Numbered from the stretch's first letter, positions 33,897-42,513 are shown. The stretch is 43,287 bases of DNA from Chitinophagaceae bacterium (GCA_947372235.1 CANBSW010000016.1:1-43287); one strand, 5' to 3'. The notes: generated from the sequence alone by a model not told the origin. Program-made: numbers and translations.

Positions 33897-34376
33897 TTAT
33901 TTGGATTGATTTCGCAACGAAATATTCACTGCATCAGGAAGAAAAGGTGATGCATCCCCACCATTACGAAGGATATCCCTTACAATGGTTGACGCCACAG
34001 AAGTATATTTTGGTTCGCCCGTAAGAAAGATGGTTTCAATATTTTTATCAAGCGTTCTGTTTGCATCAGCGATCGTTTTTTCATATTCAAAATCGCTTAC
34101 GTAACGAATGCCGCGTAAAATAAAATTAGCTTCAATGGTCTTACAATAATTAACGGTTAATCCATCATAAATCACACTCTGTACCCTTGGCTCATTTTTG
34201 TAAATTTCCTGGAACCATTCCATCCTTTGCTCCGCACTAAACATCGGGCTTTTGGAAGAGTTGATCCCGATACCCACATAAATCTTATCAAACAAAGGAA
34301 TGGCCCGGTTAATAATATCCACATGCCCCAATGTTACAGGATCAAATGTTCCGGGGAAAAGACAGATTCTTTGCAT
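33897..34376 (-). CDS. coaD: Pantetheine-phosphate adenylyltransferase
   Basis: A 159-residue enzyme for the penultimate step of coenzyme A synthesis, joining ATP and 4'-phosphopantetheine. The nucleotidyltransferase motif is FPGTFDPVTLGHVDII, where the T/HxGH core is present as TLGH, and the ATP-binding motif is the YTSVASTIVRDI region, equivalent to ISSTxxR. NFILRGIRYVSDFEYE is typical. Length is normal. The gene begins next to a long palindrome (34391-34469). Confidence 0.93.
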   Translation of the reverse strand: MQRICLFPGTFDPVTLGHVDIINRAIPLFDKIYVGIGINSSKSPMFSAEQRMEWFQEIYKNEPRVQSVIYDGLTVNYCKTIEANFILRGIRYVSDFEYEKTIADANRTLDKNIETIFLTGEPKYTSVASTIVRDILRNGGDASPFLPDAVNISLRNQSK

Positions 34377-34390
34377 AGGACTTTTTTTAG

Positions 34391-34469
34391 GTACGAGGTT
34401 AGAGGTACGAAGTACGAACTAAAATATGATATTTAAAACAGTTCATAGTTCATACCTCTAACCTCGTAC
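34391..34469. repeat. 17-bp-arm palindrome between coaD and pyrB
   Basis: gtacgaggttagaggta (34391-34407) is exactly complementary to 34453-34469. The inner bases gtacgaac and gttcatag give a further weak pairing. It lies upstream of coaD and downstream of pyrB, so it may separate the two transcripts. Confidence 0.8.
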
Positions 34470-34473
34470 TTAT

Positions 34474-35400
34474 TTAGTTTTCTCTATTCGCCAACAAATA
34501 CAAAACCGCCATTCTCACCGCTACCCCATTCTCTACCTGGTTCAGAATAATTGAATATGGCCCATCAGCCACATCACTATCCAACTCAACGCCACGGTTA
34601 ATTGGTCCTGGGTGCATGATCACGATTTCTTTACCCAGTCCTTCCAGTAATTTTCTGTTGATGCCATAAGCCAGATTGTATTCGCGCAATGAAGAGAACA
34701 AAGGCTGGTTCTGCCGCTCTAGTTGTATACGCAGCACATTCGCCACATCGCACCACTGCAAGGCTTTTTTAAGATTGTATTCCACTTTCACACCCAATGC
34801 CTCACTAATGTATTTTGGAATGAGTGTTGGCGGACCAGCCACCATTACTTCAGCACCCATTTTTTGCAGCAGGTACATATTGCTTAAAGCCACGCGGCTA
34901 TGCATGATATCGCCAATGATGGCCACTTTTAATCCTTCCAGTTTACCCAGTTTTTCCTGCATCGAAAAAGCATCCAATAAAGCCTGGGTAGGATGTTCAT
35001 TAATTCCATCACCCGCATTCACAATGGCTGCGGGAATATGTTTGGCCAAAAAATGCGGCGCACCCGATGCACTGTGACGCATCACCACCATATCCACTTT
35101 CATGCTCAGGATATTGTTCACCGTATCCAATAAAGTTTCGCCTTTGGCGGAGGAAGAACTGCTGGCCGCAAAATTGAGCACATCCGCAGAAAGCCTTCGC
35201 TCGGCAAGTTCGAACGACATACGTGTACGGGTAGAATTTTCATAAAACAAATTCACAATCGTAATATCACGCAATGAGGGAACTTTCTTAACCGGACGTT
35301 GTAAAACTTCCTTGAATTGCAGTGCCGTAGATAGAATTAATTGAATATCGTCTCTGTTGAGATCCTTGATACCAAGAAGATGTTTGGTAGATAGTTTCAT
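34474..35400 (-). CDS. pyrB: Aspartate carbamoyltransferase catalytic subunit
   Basis: A 308-residue enzyme of pyrimidine synthesis. The carbamoyl-phosphate site is YENSTRTRMSFELAERRL, the HPTQALLDAF segment forms another active-site loop, and MHPGPINRGVELDSDVADG the C-terminal one. Length is standard for the catalytic subunit. No pyrI regulatory subunit is encoded beside it, as is usual in Bacteroidota with PyrR. It follows pyrR by 21 bp in one operon. Confidence 0.95.
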   Translation of the reverse strand: MKLSTKHLLGIKDLNRDDIQLILSTALQFKEVLQRPVKKVPSLRDITIVNLFYENSTRTRMSFELAERRLSADVLNFAASSSSSAKGETLLDTVNNILSMKVDMVVMRHSASGAPHFLAKHIPAAIVNAGDGINEHPTQALLDAFSMQEKLGKLEGLKVAIIGDIMHSRVALSNMYLLQKMGAEVMVAGPPTLIPKYISEALGVKVEYNLKKALQWCDVANVLRIQLERQNQPLFSSLREYNLAYGINRKLLEGLGKEIVIMHPGPINRGVELDSDVADGPYSIILNQVENGVAVRMAVLYLLANREN

Positions 35401-35421
35401 TAAAAATCAAAGATAAAAGAT

Positions 35422-35949
35422 TTAGCTATCCAAAAGTATGACTTCTTCGATATTATCGTTTTCCCGCCAACATACTTTTACACGTTGAGAAATGATTGTG
35501 TCAATAACCTTTCCGGAATAATCCGGTTGTATCGGTAATTCACGACTAAAGCGACGATCGATCAAAACACACAACGAAACATGCGAAGGTCTTCCAAAAG
35601 ACAACAAGGCATCTAACGCAGCCCTGATCGTTCTGCCGGTATATAATACGTCATCAATCAATACCACTCTCTTATTCTCTAAACTGAAAGGAATATCTGT
35701 CTGATTGGCTATATGCAGGCTTTTACGGATATCATCCCTGTAAAAAGTGATATCTAATTTGCCGTATTTAATCGTGTCGTTCTGAACAATCTTTTTCAAC
35801 TCATTCACAATCCGGTCACTCAAAAAAACGCCTCTTGGCTGCAGACCAATAATTACTGTATTGGTCAGGTGCAGATTATTCTCAAGGATCTGGTGTGCCA
35901 GTCGCTTTACGGTTAATGCCAGTTGTTGTTCAGATAAGATCGTCTTCAA
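35422..35949 (-). CDS. pyrR: Bifunctional pyr operon regulator/uracil phosphoribosyltransferase PyrR
   Basis: A 175-residue PyrR. The PRPP-binding loop is VVLIDDVLYTGRTIRAALD, and the N-terminal LAHQILENNLHLTNTVIIGLQPRGVF matches the family. It likely responds to UMP and controls pyrB next door, although I see no clear anti-antiterminator in the short region ahead of pyrB. The frame starts with TTG at 35949 (KTILSEQQ follows), because no in-frame ATG exists before the divergent recF gene comes close. Confidence 0.9.
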   Translation of the reverse strand: MKTILSEQQLALTVKRLAHQILENNLHLTNTVIIGLQPRGVFLSDRIVNELKKIVQNDTIKYGKLDITFYRDDIRKSLHIANQTDIPFSLENKRVVLIDDVLYTGRTIRAALDALLSFGRPSHVSLCVLIDRRFSRELPIQPDYSGKVIDTIISQRVKVCWRENDNIEEVILLDS

Positions 35950-36030
35950 AACCGAATTTTTATTAAAAATAAATGCTTTCTGCCATACTCAACATGAATT
36001 ATTAACGCTGGCTGGTTTAATTTGCCGCAA

Positions 36031-37134
36031 ATGTTCAGGCTTCAGTCCATATCATTGGTTCAGTTTCGCAATTATGTGCAGCAGCAGTTCTCTTTTACCG
36101 AGAGAATTGTAGGCATTTGCGGCATCAACGGAACAGGAAAAACCAACCTGCTGGATGCCATCTATTACCTAAGTTTTACCCGCAGTTATTTCTCCCGCCC
36201 TGATAGCCAGAATGTTCACCATGGATTAATGGGTATGCGGATAGAAGGAAATTATGAGTTGAATGACGAGCCACAGCAACTGGTTTGCATTCTTCGCGAA
36301 AACAACCGTAAAGAACTCGTGTTAAATGAGGAAGCCTATAAAAAATTCTCCGACCATATTGGCAAACTTCCCTGTGTAATGATCGCACCGGATGATGTGG
36401 TATTGATTACCGGCGGAAGCGAGGAAAGAAGAACTTTTATTGATACACTTCTTTCTCAGATCAATAAAGAATACCTGCTGCAACTGATAGACTATAACCG
36501 CATCTTACAACAACGAAATAGTTTATTAAAACAATCTGCCGAAACCGGACAAACAGATGAAGCCCTCTTACAGGTTTTAAACAGCCAACTCAGTAAAAAG
36601 GGCAATGATATTTTTGAAGAGAGAAACTCTTTTTTGATTGATTTTCTTCCGCTAACCGCATCAATCTACGAGCGCATCGCCGGAAAAGATGATGGATTAA
36701 CGTTGCGCTATGAAAGTCAATTATTAAATGGAGATTTTGAAAAACTGCTTGAATCATCCCGCCCAAAAGATCTTGTATTACAAAGAACGACAACAGGTAT
36801 TCACCGCGATGAGATCTTATTCTTCATGGGTAATACCACTTTCAAAACAGAAGCCTCACAAGGACAACGCAAGAGTTTATTATTTGCTTTAAAACTTGCA
36901 GAATGGCAAGTATTAAAAGACAAGAAAGGCTTTACCCCTATTCTGTTACTGGATGATGTGTTTGAAAAATTAGACGAACAAAGAATGTTCCAGCTCCTCA
37001 ACTGGGTTTGCACAGAAAGCGACGGACAGGTGTTTATTACAGACACACATTCGGAACGCTTAAAAATGCAATTGGAAGGGATTGATGTGAGGTTTCAGAT
37101 GATCGAATTGAAAGAGTTAGGAGTTAGAAGTTAG
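36031..37134 (+). CDS. recF: DNA recombination and repair protein RecF
   Basis: A 367-residue SMC-like ATPase acting with RecO and RecR at single-strand gaps. Walker A is GINGTGKTNLLDAIYYLSF, the signature is EASQGQRKSLLFALKL, and Walker B is PILLLDDVFEKLDEQRM. The ATG at 36031 is preferred over TTG at 36022 because MFRLQSISLVQFRNY fits the family start. Its last five codons (LGVRS) lie inside the left arm of a palindrome (37115-37182). The DUF721 gene follows after 62 bp. Confidence 0.93.
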   Translation: MFRLQSISLVQFRNYVQQQFSFTERIVGICGINGTGKTNLLDAIYYLSFTRSYFSRPDSQNVHHGLMGMRIEGNYELNDEPQQLVCILRENNRKELVLNEEAYKKFSDHIGKLPCVMIAPDDVVLITGGSEERRTFIDTLLSQINKEYLLQLIDYNRILQQRNSLLKQSAETGQTDEALLQVLNSQLSKKGNDIFEERNSFLIDFLPLTASIYERIAGKDDGLTLRYESQLLNGDFEKLLESSRPKDLVLQRTTTGIHRDEILFFMGNTTFKTEASQGQRKSLLFALKLAEWQVLKDKKGFTPILLLDDVFEKLDEQRMFQLLNWVCTESDGQVFITDTHSERLKMQLEGIDVRFQMIELKELGVRS

Positions 37135-37182
37135 AAGTATGGAGTTGTACATAATTTTACTCCAGACTTCTAACTCCTAACT
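37115..37182. repeat. Palindrome overlapping the 3' end of recF
   Basis: agttaggagttagaagt (37115-37131) is exactly complementary to 37166-37182. The arm supplies the last codons of recF and its stop falls just inside the loop side (37132-37134). It may be the terminator of recF, though the DUF721 gene starts only 15 bp later. Confidence 0.8.
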
Positions 37183-37196
37183 ACTAACTTTACTTC

Positions 37197-37478
37197 ATGT
37201 CTGAATTCCACATCGGCGATGCCATCAAAGGTTTCCTGCACAAAAGTCATTTGCGCAATGGCATCCGTGCTGTACAGATCGAGGAAATATGGGAACAACT
37301 CATGGGAAAAACCATTGCCAAATACACCGATAAGATCCAGATCATCAACCAGAAATTATTTATCTACACAGCAGTAGGACCATTAAAAAATGAACTCCTC
37401 TATCAAAAGCAACAGATCATCGACAGGGTAAATGAAGCATTCGGCGAGAAGGTAATTTCAGAAGTAATTATTCATTAA
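37197..37478 (+). CDS. DUF721 domain protein (DciA-like)
   Basis: A 93-residue member of DUF721, a family whose best-known member, DciA, loads the replicative helicase. It has the expected compact form: a helical start followed by WEQLMGKTIAKYTDKIQIIN and KLFIYTAVGPLKNELLYQKQQ, the pattern found in this family. Proximity to recF, as in many bacteria, supports the assignment. Many Bacteroidota encode such short forms with no extra domain. Confidence 0.85.
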   Translation: MSEFHIGDAIKGFLHKSHLRNGIRAVQIEEIWEQLMGKTIAKYTDKIQIINQKLFIYTAVGPLKNELLYQKQQIIDRVNEAFGEKVISEVIIH

Positions 37479-37479
37479 T

Positions 37480-37566
37480 CGTCATTGCGAGGAACGAAGC
37501 AATCTGTGTTTCGACCTTGAGCTACTATATTCGAGACACAGATTGCTTCGTTCCTCGTAATTGACG
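37480..37566. repeat. REP-like palindrome 'cgtcattgcgag' (copy 2)
   Basis: cgtcattgcgaggaacgaag (from 37480) pairs with cttcgttcctcg-taattgacg ending 37566. The arms also contain caatctgtgt and acacagattg. Pairing is nearly perfect over about 30 bp with a short centre. It is the same family as 15436-15522, and lies between the convergent DUF721 and CYTH genes. Confidence 0.85.
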
Positions 37567-37578
37567 TGCTGCGCTCAA

Positions 37579-38097
37579 TCACAATCCCAACAACATATCA
37601 CTATAACTATGATTGATGAGATCAGCATCCGCAATTTCAAACGCCTTCATATAATAATCACATTGCGCTTTCAGGTCATCAATTGTTTTAGAAACATCAG
37701 CAAGATTACCAGCTTCTATTTCAACAAATGATCCCAAGCCCGGCACTTCATCCAGGTGAAATTTCACATTATCAATGTAGAAGATCTTTCTGTATTTATC
37801 AACCACCACTTTAACACCCAATGCTTTTTCAAGCAATTGTTCTGTTGCAGCACCATCCGTCATTTTACTCAAAGAAAAATCAGATTGTTTTGGGCCTTCC
37901 TGATCAGGGCGATTATAAAAAATAAGTGTATTCTCAATATTTCCCTGACGCAGTTTCAATCTTCCCGAAGGAACATTGAAATAAGTATCTTTCTGATGGT
38001 CGAGCCCCACAAACCTGGCACCTGCCGAAAGCAAAAATGCTTCCACTTTTTCAGGGTGAAAGCATCTTGCTTTGATTTCGATATTAATGAAACTCAT
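37579..38097 (-). CDS. CYTH domain protein (class IV adenylate cyclase-like)
   Basis: A 172-residue triphosphate-tunnel protein. The opening FINIEIKARC is the ExExK-like motif of the fold (E-I-K with a preceding E), and further acidic and basic residues line the sheet: DTYFNVPSGRLKLRQG, YNRPDQEGPKQSDF and VDEVPGLGSFVEIEAG. The family includes class IV adenylate cyclases, thiamine triphosphatases and inorganic triphosphatases. Which one this is cannot be told. Its ATG overlaps the stop of the upstream gene by one base (TAATG), so both are translated in a coupled way. Confidence 0.82.
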   Translation of the reverse strand: MSFINIEIKARCFHPEKVEAFLLSAGARFVGLDHQKDTYFNVPSGRLKLRQGNIENTLIFYNRPDQEGPKQSDFSLSKMTDGAATEQLLEKALGVKVVVDKYRKIFYIDNVKFHLDEVPGLGSFVEIEAGNLADVSKTIDDLKAQCDYYMKAFEIADADLINHSYSDMLLGL

Positions 38098-38762
38098 TAT
38101 TTTTCTGATGGGTTCTTTTTTCCTGCCAATAATTTTTCCATAGCCGTTTCTACCCTGCGTAAACGGGTTTCTTCTTTTTTGGCTCCTTCTATCCAGGAAA
38201 CATACTCTTTCTGGTTTGTGAAAGATAATGAATCAAAAAACTCATGTGCCTGTTTATGTTTGGTAAAGAATTTGTTCAACTCTACCGGAGGCACTACCAG
38301 TCTTTTTTCAAAATCGATCCCATTAATCTCATTACTCTTCATTTCAGAAAATGTACGGGTACGGTTAGGGATCAGATCTGTCTTTTTAAAACGCATCGCA
38401 CTCCAAACATGGTCAAGAGCTACCTGACGCACACACTCGTATTCCCGGCTGGTTAAAAACTCCCAACTGCAATCGCGGTTCAGGTCACTCACAATTTTGC
38501 TGGTGGTTTTTGGATAAGCTACCCACAACTTGGTGTCCTCCCGCAAAGCTGGAAAAACCTCCTTGAGCACATTATTCAGCTGATGCTGGCTAAGCGCAAA
38601 TACCAATGCAAAATCAACTTTTTTGCTTTTCAGTAAGGGAGTTACGTTTTTTGCGTAATTCAGCTTGGCAAATTGCTTTTCAACTCCAGAAGGTAGCCCC
38701 TGAATTAGCAGGGTCTTCTCATCTTTCAATTGTAATTTTTCAAAAATTGTGGGGTTAGACAT
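38097..38762 (-). CDS. YdeI/OmpD-associated family protein
   Basis: A 221-residue protein. The C-terminal part, about residues 155-205, LNKFFTKHKQAHEFFDSLSF then KEYVSWIEGAKKEETRLRRVE, is the YdeI/OmpD-associated domain, linked to bacteriocin protection and stress. The N-terminal half (VDFALVFALSQHQLNNVL, KLWVAYPKTTSK) resembles DUF3052/DUF3052-like small domains seen in similar proteins, but I am not certain. The start at 38762 (MSNPTIFEKL) is chosen over an ATG 13 codons upstream. It is translationally coupled with the CYTH gene through TAATG. Confidence 0.72.
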   Translation of the reverse strand: MSNPTIFEKLQLKDEKTLLIQGLPSGVEKQFAKLNYAKNVTPLLKSKKVDFALVFALSQHQLNNVLKEVFPALREDTKLWVAYPKTTSKIVSDLNRDCSWEFLTSREYECVRQVALDHVWSAMRFKKTDLIPNRTRTFSEMKSNEINGIDFEKRLVVPPVELNKFFTKHKQAHEFFDSLSFTNQKEYVSWIEGAKKEETRLRRVETAMEKLLAGKKNPSEK

Positions 38763-38900
38763 GCCTAAATAGAAGTTTAGGTGACGAAATATAGTCTGCA
38801 AAGTTAAAAAATTGTTAGCAGAGTTCTTTCAGAAATCAGATCATTTTTCGCTTAATCTGCGTTAATTTCTAAGAAAATCAAGGGTTTAGGAGATTGTATA

Positions 38901-39722
38901 CTATTTTTTAATAATAGGATTGAAGTATTTTTTAATGATGTCGTCCATAATCTCTTTTAAGTTGGCAATCCTGTTTGAATCAAATCTGTGGGTATTCAGC
39001 AAATGGGGATACCTTCCTTTGAATTTGAAATACTTCATCCTTTCCCAAAAAACGATTGATTCTTTTGGGTTATATCCTGCCATAGCACAAAAAATTGCCG
39101 CCAGATTATCCGCTTCCATTTCATCGTTTAATGGGTATCCCTGTATTACACCATAATATTCTCCATTACCATAGGCCATTTTAAAAAAATCCTTTGTTTC
39201 TTCAGGTTTTGCACTATAGGATTCGGCAAGACTTTTACCACCCAGATAATCCTTTAGAAATTGTTTCATTCTTTTATCTCCATGTTGCAATAACAGATGT
39301 GCAATATTATGAGTTAACATAACCGCTAAAGAAGCTTCACTTTGTGTAACCGGTAATAGTGATGTAAAAACAATCATCTTTCCTCCGGGTAAACACCAGG
39401 CATCTTCTTTTGGATCCTGTAACATATTTATTTCCCAGTCAATTCCGTCTAACTCCTTTATTGATTTTTTTGAACGGTAGTAATTTGTTACAGCACTTGT
39501 AACGTTTGCACTTACACGGTTAACCATTTCAACTTCAGGATTTTCTTTTGTTGTTATTTTTTTTTGAGATGAAATGAAATGAAGGTAAATATCAGCAGCT
39601 AATTTTTTTGTGAGAGTATCCTGCAACTGGTATCCGGAATTTCTATCTTTTTGAAATGCAGAGGCAGTTTCAATAAAAAGGGTAAAATAAAGCAGGCAAA
39701 TTAAAATGCAGCTACTTTTCAT
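38901..39722 (-). CDS. M48-like peptidase homologue with a degenerate active site
   Basis: A 273-residue exported protein with the fold of M48 peptidases and the same overall sequence pattern as its downstream neighbour (39833-40630): WCLPGGKMIVFTSLLPVTQ, EADNLAAIFCAMAGYNPKES and HRFDSNRIANLKE all have matches there. The zinc-binding helix reads HNIAH at residues 138-142 instead of HExxH, so the catalytic glutamate has become asparagine while both histidines and the third ligand (EMEAD) remain. It is likely a pseudoenzyme that still binds zinc. It has a signal peptide (to about residue 22), not a lipobox. The frame is intact, so this is not simple decay. Confidence 0.85.
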   Translation of the reverse strand: MKSSCILICLLYFTLFIETASAFQKDRNSGYQLQDTLTKKLAADIYLHFISSQKKITTKENPEVEMVNRVSANVTSAVTNYYRSKKSIKELDGIDWEINMLQDPKEDAWCLPGGKMIVFTSLLPVTQSEASLAVMLTHNIAHLLLQHGDKRMKQFLKDYLGGKSLAESYSAKPEETKDFFKMAYGNGEYYGVIQGYPLNDEMEADNLAAIFCAMAGYNPKESIVFWERMKYFKFKGRYPHLLNTHRFDSNRIANLKEIMDDIIKKYFNPIIKK

Positions 39723-39832
39723 AGGATAAATTATGAGCCAACAATCAGAAATAAACTAATCAATATCAGGACAATACTAAAAATATCACTTATTCTTTAC
39801 ATGCTTACCCATAATCCTGCCAGCACAATAAG

Positions 39833-40630
39833 TTACTTAGGATGATAATAACTTACTGCTTCCGGCATAAATTCCCTGATCTTCTGGATCCGCTGTTCAT
39901 CACTTGGATGATCGCTCAAAAATGCCGGAGGTTTCTGCCCGTTTCCCTGGGCAGCCATTCTTGTCCAAAAATCTACTGCCGTTTGTGGATTATATCCCGC
40001 CGCTGCCGCAAAGATCAACCCAAAATGATCTGCTTCCAGTTCCTGTTTGCGCGAGTTGGGCAATAGTGCCCCGTAATTAGCTCCAACACCATACACCGTG
40101 TTGAAAATGTCTACCGCCTTGGTATCTGCTCCCAACGCAGCACCACCTAAAGCGCCTAAACCCTGCGCGGCCAATTCCTGACTCATTCTTTCCTTTCCAT
40201 GACCCACAACGGCATGCGTGATCTCATGCCCCAATACAATTGCCAGGGCCGTTTCGTTTTGAGTAACCGGTAAAAGTCCTGTATATACAACCACTTTACC
40301 ACCAGGCATACACCAGGCATTGATTTCTTTACTGTCTACCAGATTAAACTCCCATTTATAATTATCCAATGCATTGGGAAAGCCTTTATCACTGTAATAT
40401 TTTTTTACCGCTTCTGCTACTTTGTTTCCTACTCTTTTTACCATATCGGCATCTTTTGAGCCAGAGGGTACTACTTTGTTTTTGGTGAGAAAATCTTTGT
40501 ACTGAACCAATGCCATCGATGTAAGGTCTCCATCAGAAACAAGACTTAACTGGCTCCTGCCGGTAATCGCATTTCGTTCACAACTGTTTAATACAATTAC
40601 AATACCCAATAAGAAAAGTAGTCTTTTCAT
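39833..40630 (-). CDS. M48 family metalloprotease, lipoprotein
   Basis: A 265-residue secreted zinc peptidase. The start at 40630 gives MKRLLFLLGIVIVLNSC with a lipobox cysteine at residue 17. The active site is HEITHAVVGHG (HExxH at residues 135-139) and the third zinc ligand is the glutamate of ELEADHFG. WCMPGGKVVVYTGLLPVTQ precedes the helix, as is typical for family members. It is probably anchored in the outer or inner membrane facing the periplasm and active in quality control, as for related BepA/LoiP proteins. A paralogue with altered active site lies 110 bp downstream. Confidence 0.9.
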   Translation of the reverse strand: MKRLLFLLGIVIVLNSCERNAITGRSQLSLVSDGDLTSMALVQYKDFLTKNKVVPSGSKDADMVKRVGNKVAEAVKKYYSDKGFPNALDNYKWEFNLVDSKEINAWCMPGGKVVVYTGLLPVTQNETALAIVLGHEITHAVVGHGKERMSQELAAQGLGALGGAALGADTKAVDIFNTVYGVGANYGALLPNSRKQELEADHFGLIFAAAAGYNPQTAVDFWTRMAAQGNGQKPPAFLSDHPSDEQRIQKIREFMPEAVSYYHPK

Positions 40631-40766
40631 AAAATGAAACAATATTCAAGGTTGATTTATATAAGAGATACCGGAACTGATCCGGAGATGAATAGTCAAT
40701 CTCAATGAAAAGAAAGTGCGTTTTTAAAATGATGTTTAGTTATGCGGGAGAGATCGCACTGAAATA

Positions 40767-41420
40767 TTACTGTCTGCGCCTTCTTCTTTTTTGCCGGTCA
40801 CGATGCTTGAATATGGGCACTTTACTTTCTGTTCCTTTCAAGATCCGGCCGATATTCTTTTGGTGAGTTAATACCACCATTAATGCTACCATTACTGCAA
40901 ATATCCGGTACAGTGTTTCCTTCTCATTGAAGATAAAAAGAATGAATACCATAAAAGAAACACCTGCCAATATGGAACTGAGAGATACAAATCGCGTTAG
41001 ATATAAAACCAAAATAAAAACCCCAATACAACAAATAGCAACAACAGGCTGAATAGCAACTGCCATACCCAACAATGTAGCTACTCCTTTTCCACCTTTA
41101 AATCCGGCCCATATGGGGAAAATGTGTCCAATTACAGAAGCAAGTCCCAAACCAATCATCAGGTTGGTTCTGTGTAATTCATTGGTAAGGTATTCAGGAA
41201 GAAAAATATAAAGTGATGTGGCGATTACGCCTTTGAGGATATCTACCATCATTACAACGGTGCCCCATTTAGAACCCAGTACCCGAAACGTATTTGTGGC
41301 TCCGGCATTGCCGCTTCCATAGTCGCGTATATCAATTCCAAAGAGGGATTTGCTAATCCACACAGCCGTTGGCACTGATCCGATGCAATAAGCTAATACA
41401 ATGAGCAAAAGTTCGTTCAT
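40767..41420 (-). CDS. plsY: Glycerol-3-phosphate acyltransferase PlsY
   Basis: A 217-residue membrane acyltransferase that uses acyl-phosphate to make lysophosphatidic acid. It has five hydrophobic helices, and the diagnostic motifs IRDYGSGNAGATNTFRVLG, GLGLASVIGHIFPIWAGFKGGKGVAT and its continuation. A basic tail (KHRDRQKRRRRRQ) closes the protein. The start at 41420 is chosen because MNELLLIVLAYCIGSVPTA matches the family N-terminus; a frame extension of 21 codons lies before it. PlsX partner genes are not in the window. Confidence 0.92.
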   Translation of the reverse strand: MNELLLIVLAYCIGSVPTAVWISKSLFGIDIRDYGSGNAGATNTFRVLGSKWGTVVMMVDILKGVIATSLYIFLPEYLTNELHRTNLMIGLGLASVIGHIFPIWAGFKGGKGVATLLGMAVAIQPVVAICCIGVFILVLYLTRFVSLSSILAGVSFMVFILFIFNEKETLYRIFAVMVALMVVLTHQKNIGRILKGTESKVPIFKHRDRQKRRRRRQ

Positions 41421-41500
41421 TGGGGTATGGTTGAAGTTTGGGGGTACAAAGATAACAAATTGAAGATAATGATTTTTTAACAATCAAATTTCATCCGTTC

Positions 41501-42316
41501 TCACAAAATATACCGTAAAGCGATCCAGCCATTCCGCTCAAGCGTTTTTTGATGCCGTAAACCAAGGGCCAGACAGGCATTGTGAATATCGTCCTCATCC
41601 GATTCTAATAATCCACTTAGCAACAATTCCCCTCCGGGAGCCAAGGCATTTTTAAGTTTCCCCATATTATCCAGCAGGATATTGCGGTTAATATTAGCTA
41701 AAATGATATCAAATACCTGATTCAGGTTCAATTCAACAGATTTCTCTACCAATATTGACTCACATGCATTTATTACAACATTTTCTGATGCGTTTTCGAT
41801 ACACCAGTCGTCATTATCTACCGCTAACTGTTTACCCGCCCCCAATTTTTCTGCAAGGATGGCAAGAATTCCTGTTCCGGTTCCAAAATCAAACACAGTT
41901 TTGCCGGTAAAGTCCAGTTCCTGCATCAGTTTCATCACCATATAAGTAGTGGCATGGTGGCCTGTTCCAAAGCTCATCTTTGGGGTGATCACGATCTCAT
42001 GCGCTACATTTTCAAATACAGGGTGAAAAGAAGCCCTGATCCCAACAAAATCATCCACCTGAACCGGTTCGAAATTGGATTCCCAAACCTGATTCCAATT
42101 TTGTTTCTCAATAATTGATTTTGAATAAGTAAGACTATGATTTCTTAATAATTCATTCAAATCATTTTCAGAAAAATCAGATTCATCGATATAAGCTTTC
42201 AATTCTTTTTCTGATTCCTCAAACCCCTCATACCCTGTTTCAGCAAGGCCTGCGATGATGATCTCACGTAAAGATTCATCCTGAATTGGAATGGCTATTT
42301 CACAGTAATTACTCAT
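41501..42316 (-). CDS. prmA: Ribosomal protein L11 methyltransferase PrmA
   Basis: A 271-residue methyltransferase that modifies L11. The N-terminal half is the substrate-binding domain. The SAM-binding core begins ITPKMSFGTGHHATTYMVMK, followed by VFDFGTGTGILAILAEKLG and VDNDDWCIENASENV, and DIILANINRNILLDNM is the PrmA-type N-I-N catalytic-region motif. Length is normal. It is the first of its transcript, with tandem palindromes (42356-42503) upstream separating it from pnp. Confidence 0.93.
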   Translation of the reverse strand: MSNYCEIAIPIQDESLREIIIAGLAETGYEGFEESEKELKAYIDESDFSENDLNELLRNHSLTYSKSIIEKQNWNQVWESNFEPVQVDDFVGIRASFHPVFENVAHEIVITPKMSFGTGHHATTYMVMKLMQELDFTGKTVFDFGTGTGILAILAEKLGAGKQLAVDNDDWCIENASENVVINACESILVEKSVELNLNQVFDIILANINRNILLDNMGKLKNALAPGGELLLSGLLESDEDDIHNACLALGLRHQKTLERNGWIALRYIL

Positions 42317-42355
42317 GTGTAGATAAATTGATACTTGCTATTTGTGGCGGGTTAA

Positions 42356-42503
42356 TGGGTTAAAAGAGTTAAAGTGGTTAAAAAAGTATATTACTGCTTT
42401 AACCATTTTAACCAAGAGGTAGTTTCAACCGCTTAAAAATGTTAAAAGGGTTAAAGAAGTGTATTACCGCTTTAACCCTTTTAACCACTTTAACTATTTT
42501 AAC
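42356..42503. repeat. Two tandem 'gttaaaagggttaaag' palindromes
   Basis: The second hairpin is perfect: gttaaaagggttaaag (42441-42456) pairs with 42470-42485, loop aagtgtattaccg. The first (about 42356-42414) is an imperfect version of the same pattern with loop agtatattactg. Together they form a direct repeat of about 85 bp. They lie between the pnp stop and the prmA start. Confidence 0.75.
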
Positions 42504-42513
42504 CAACGGATTT

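Noticed and set aside
42356..42503. Riboswitch or attenuator for prmA
   Set aside because: The two hairpins are short A/T-rich tandem copies of one repeat, without a conserved aptamer-like core, so they were kept as repeats.
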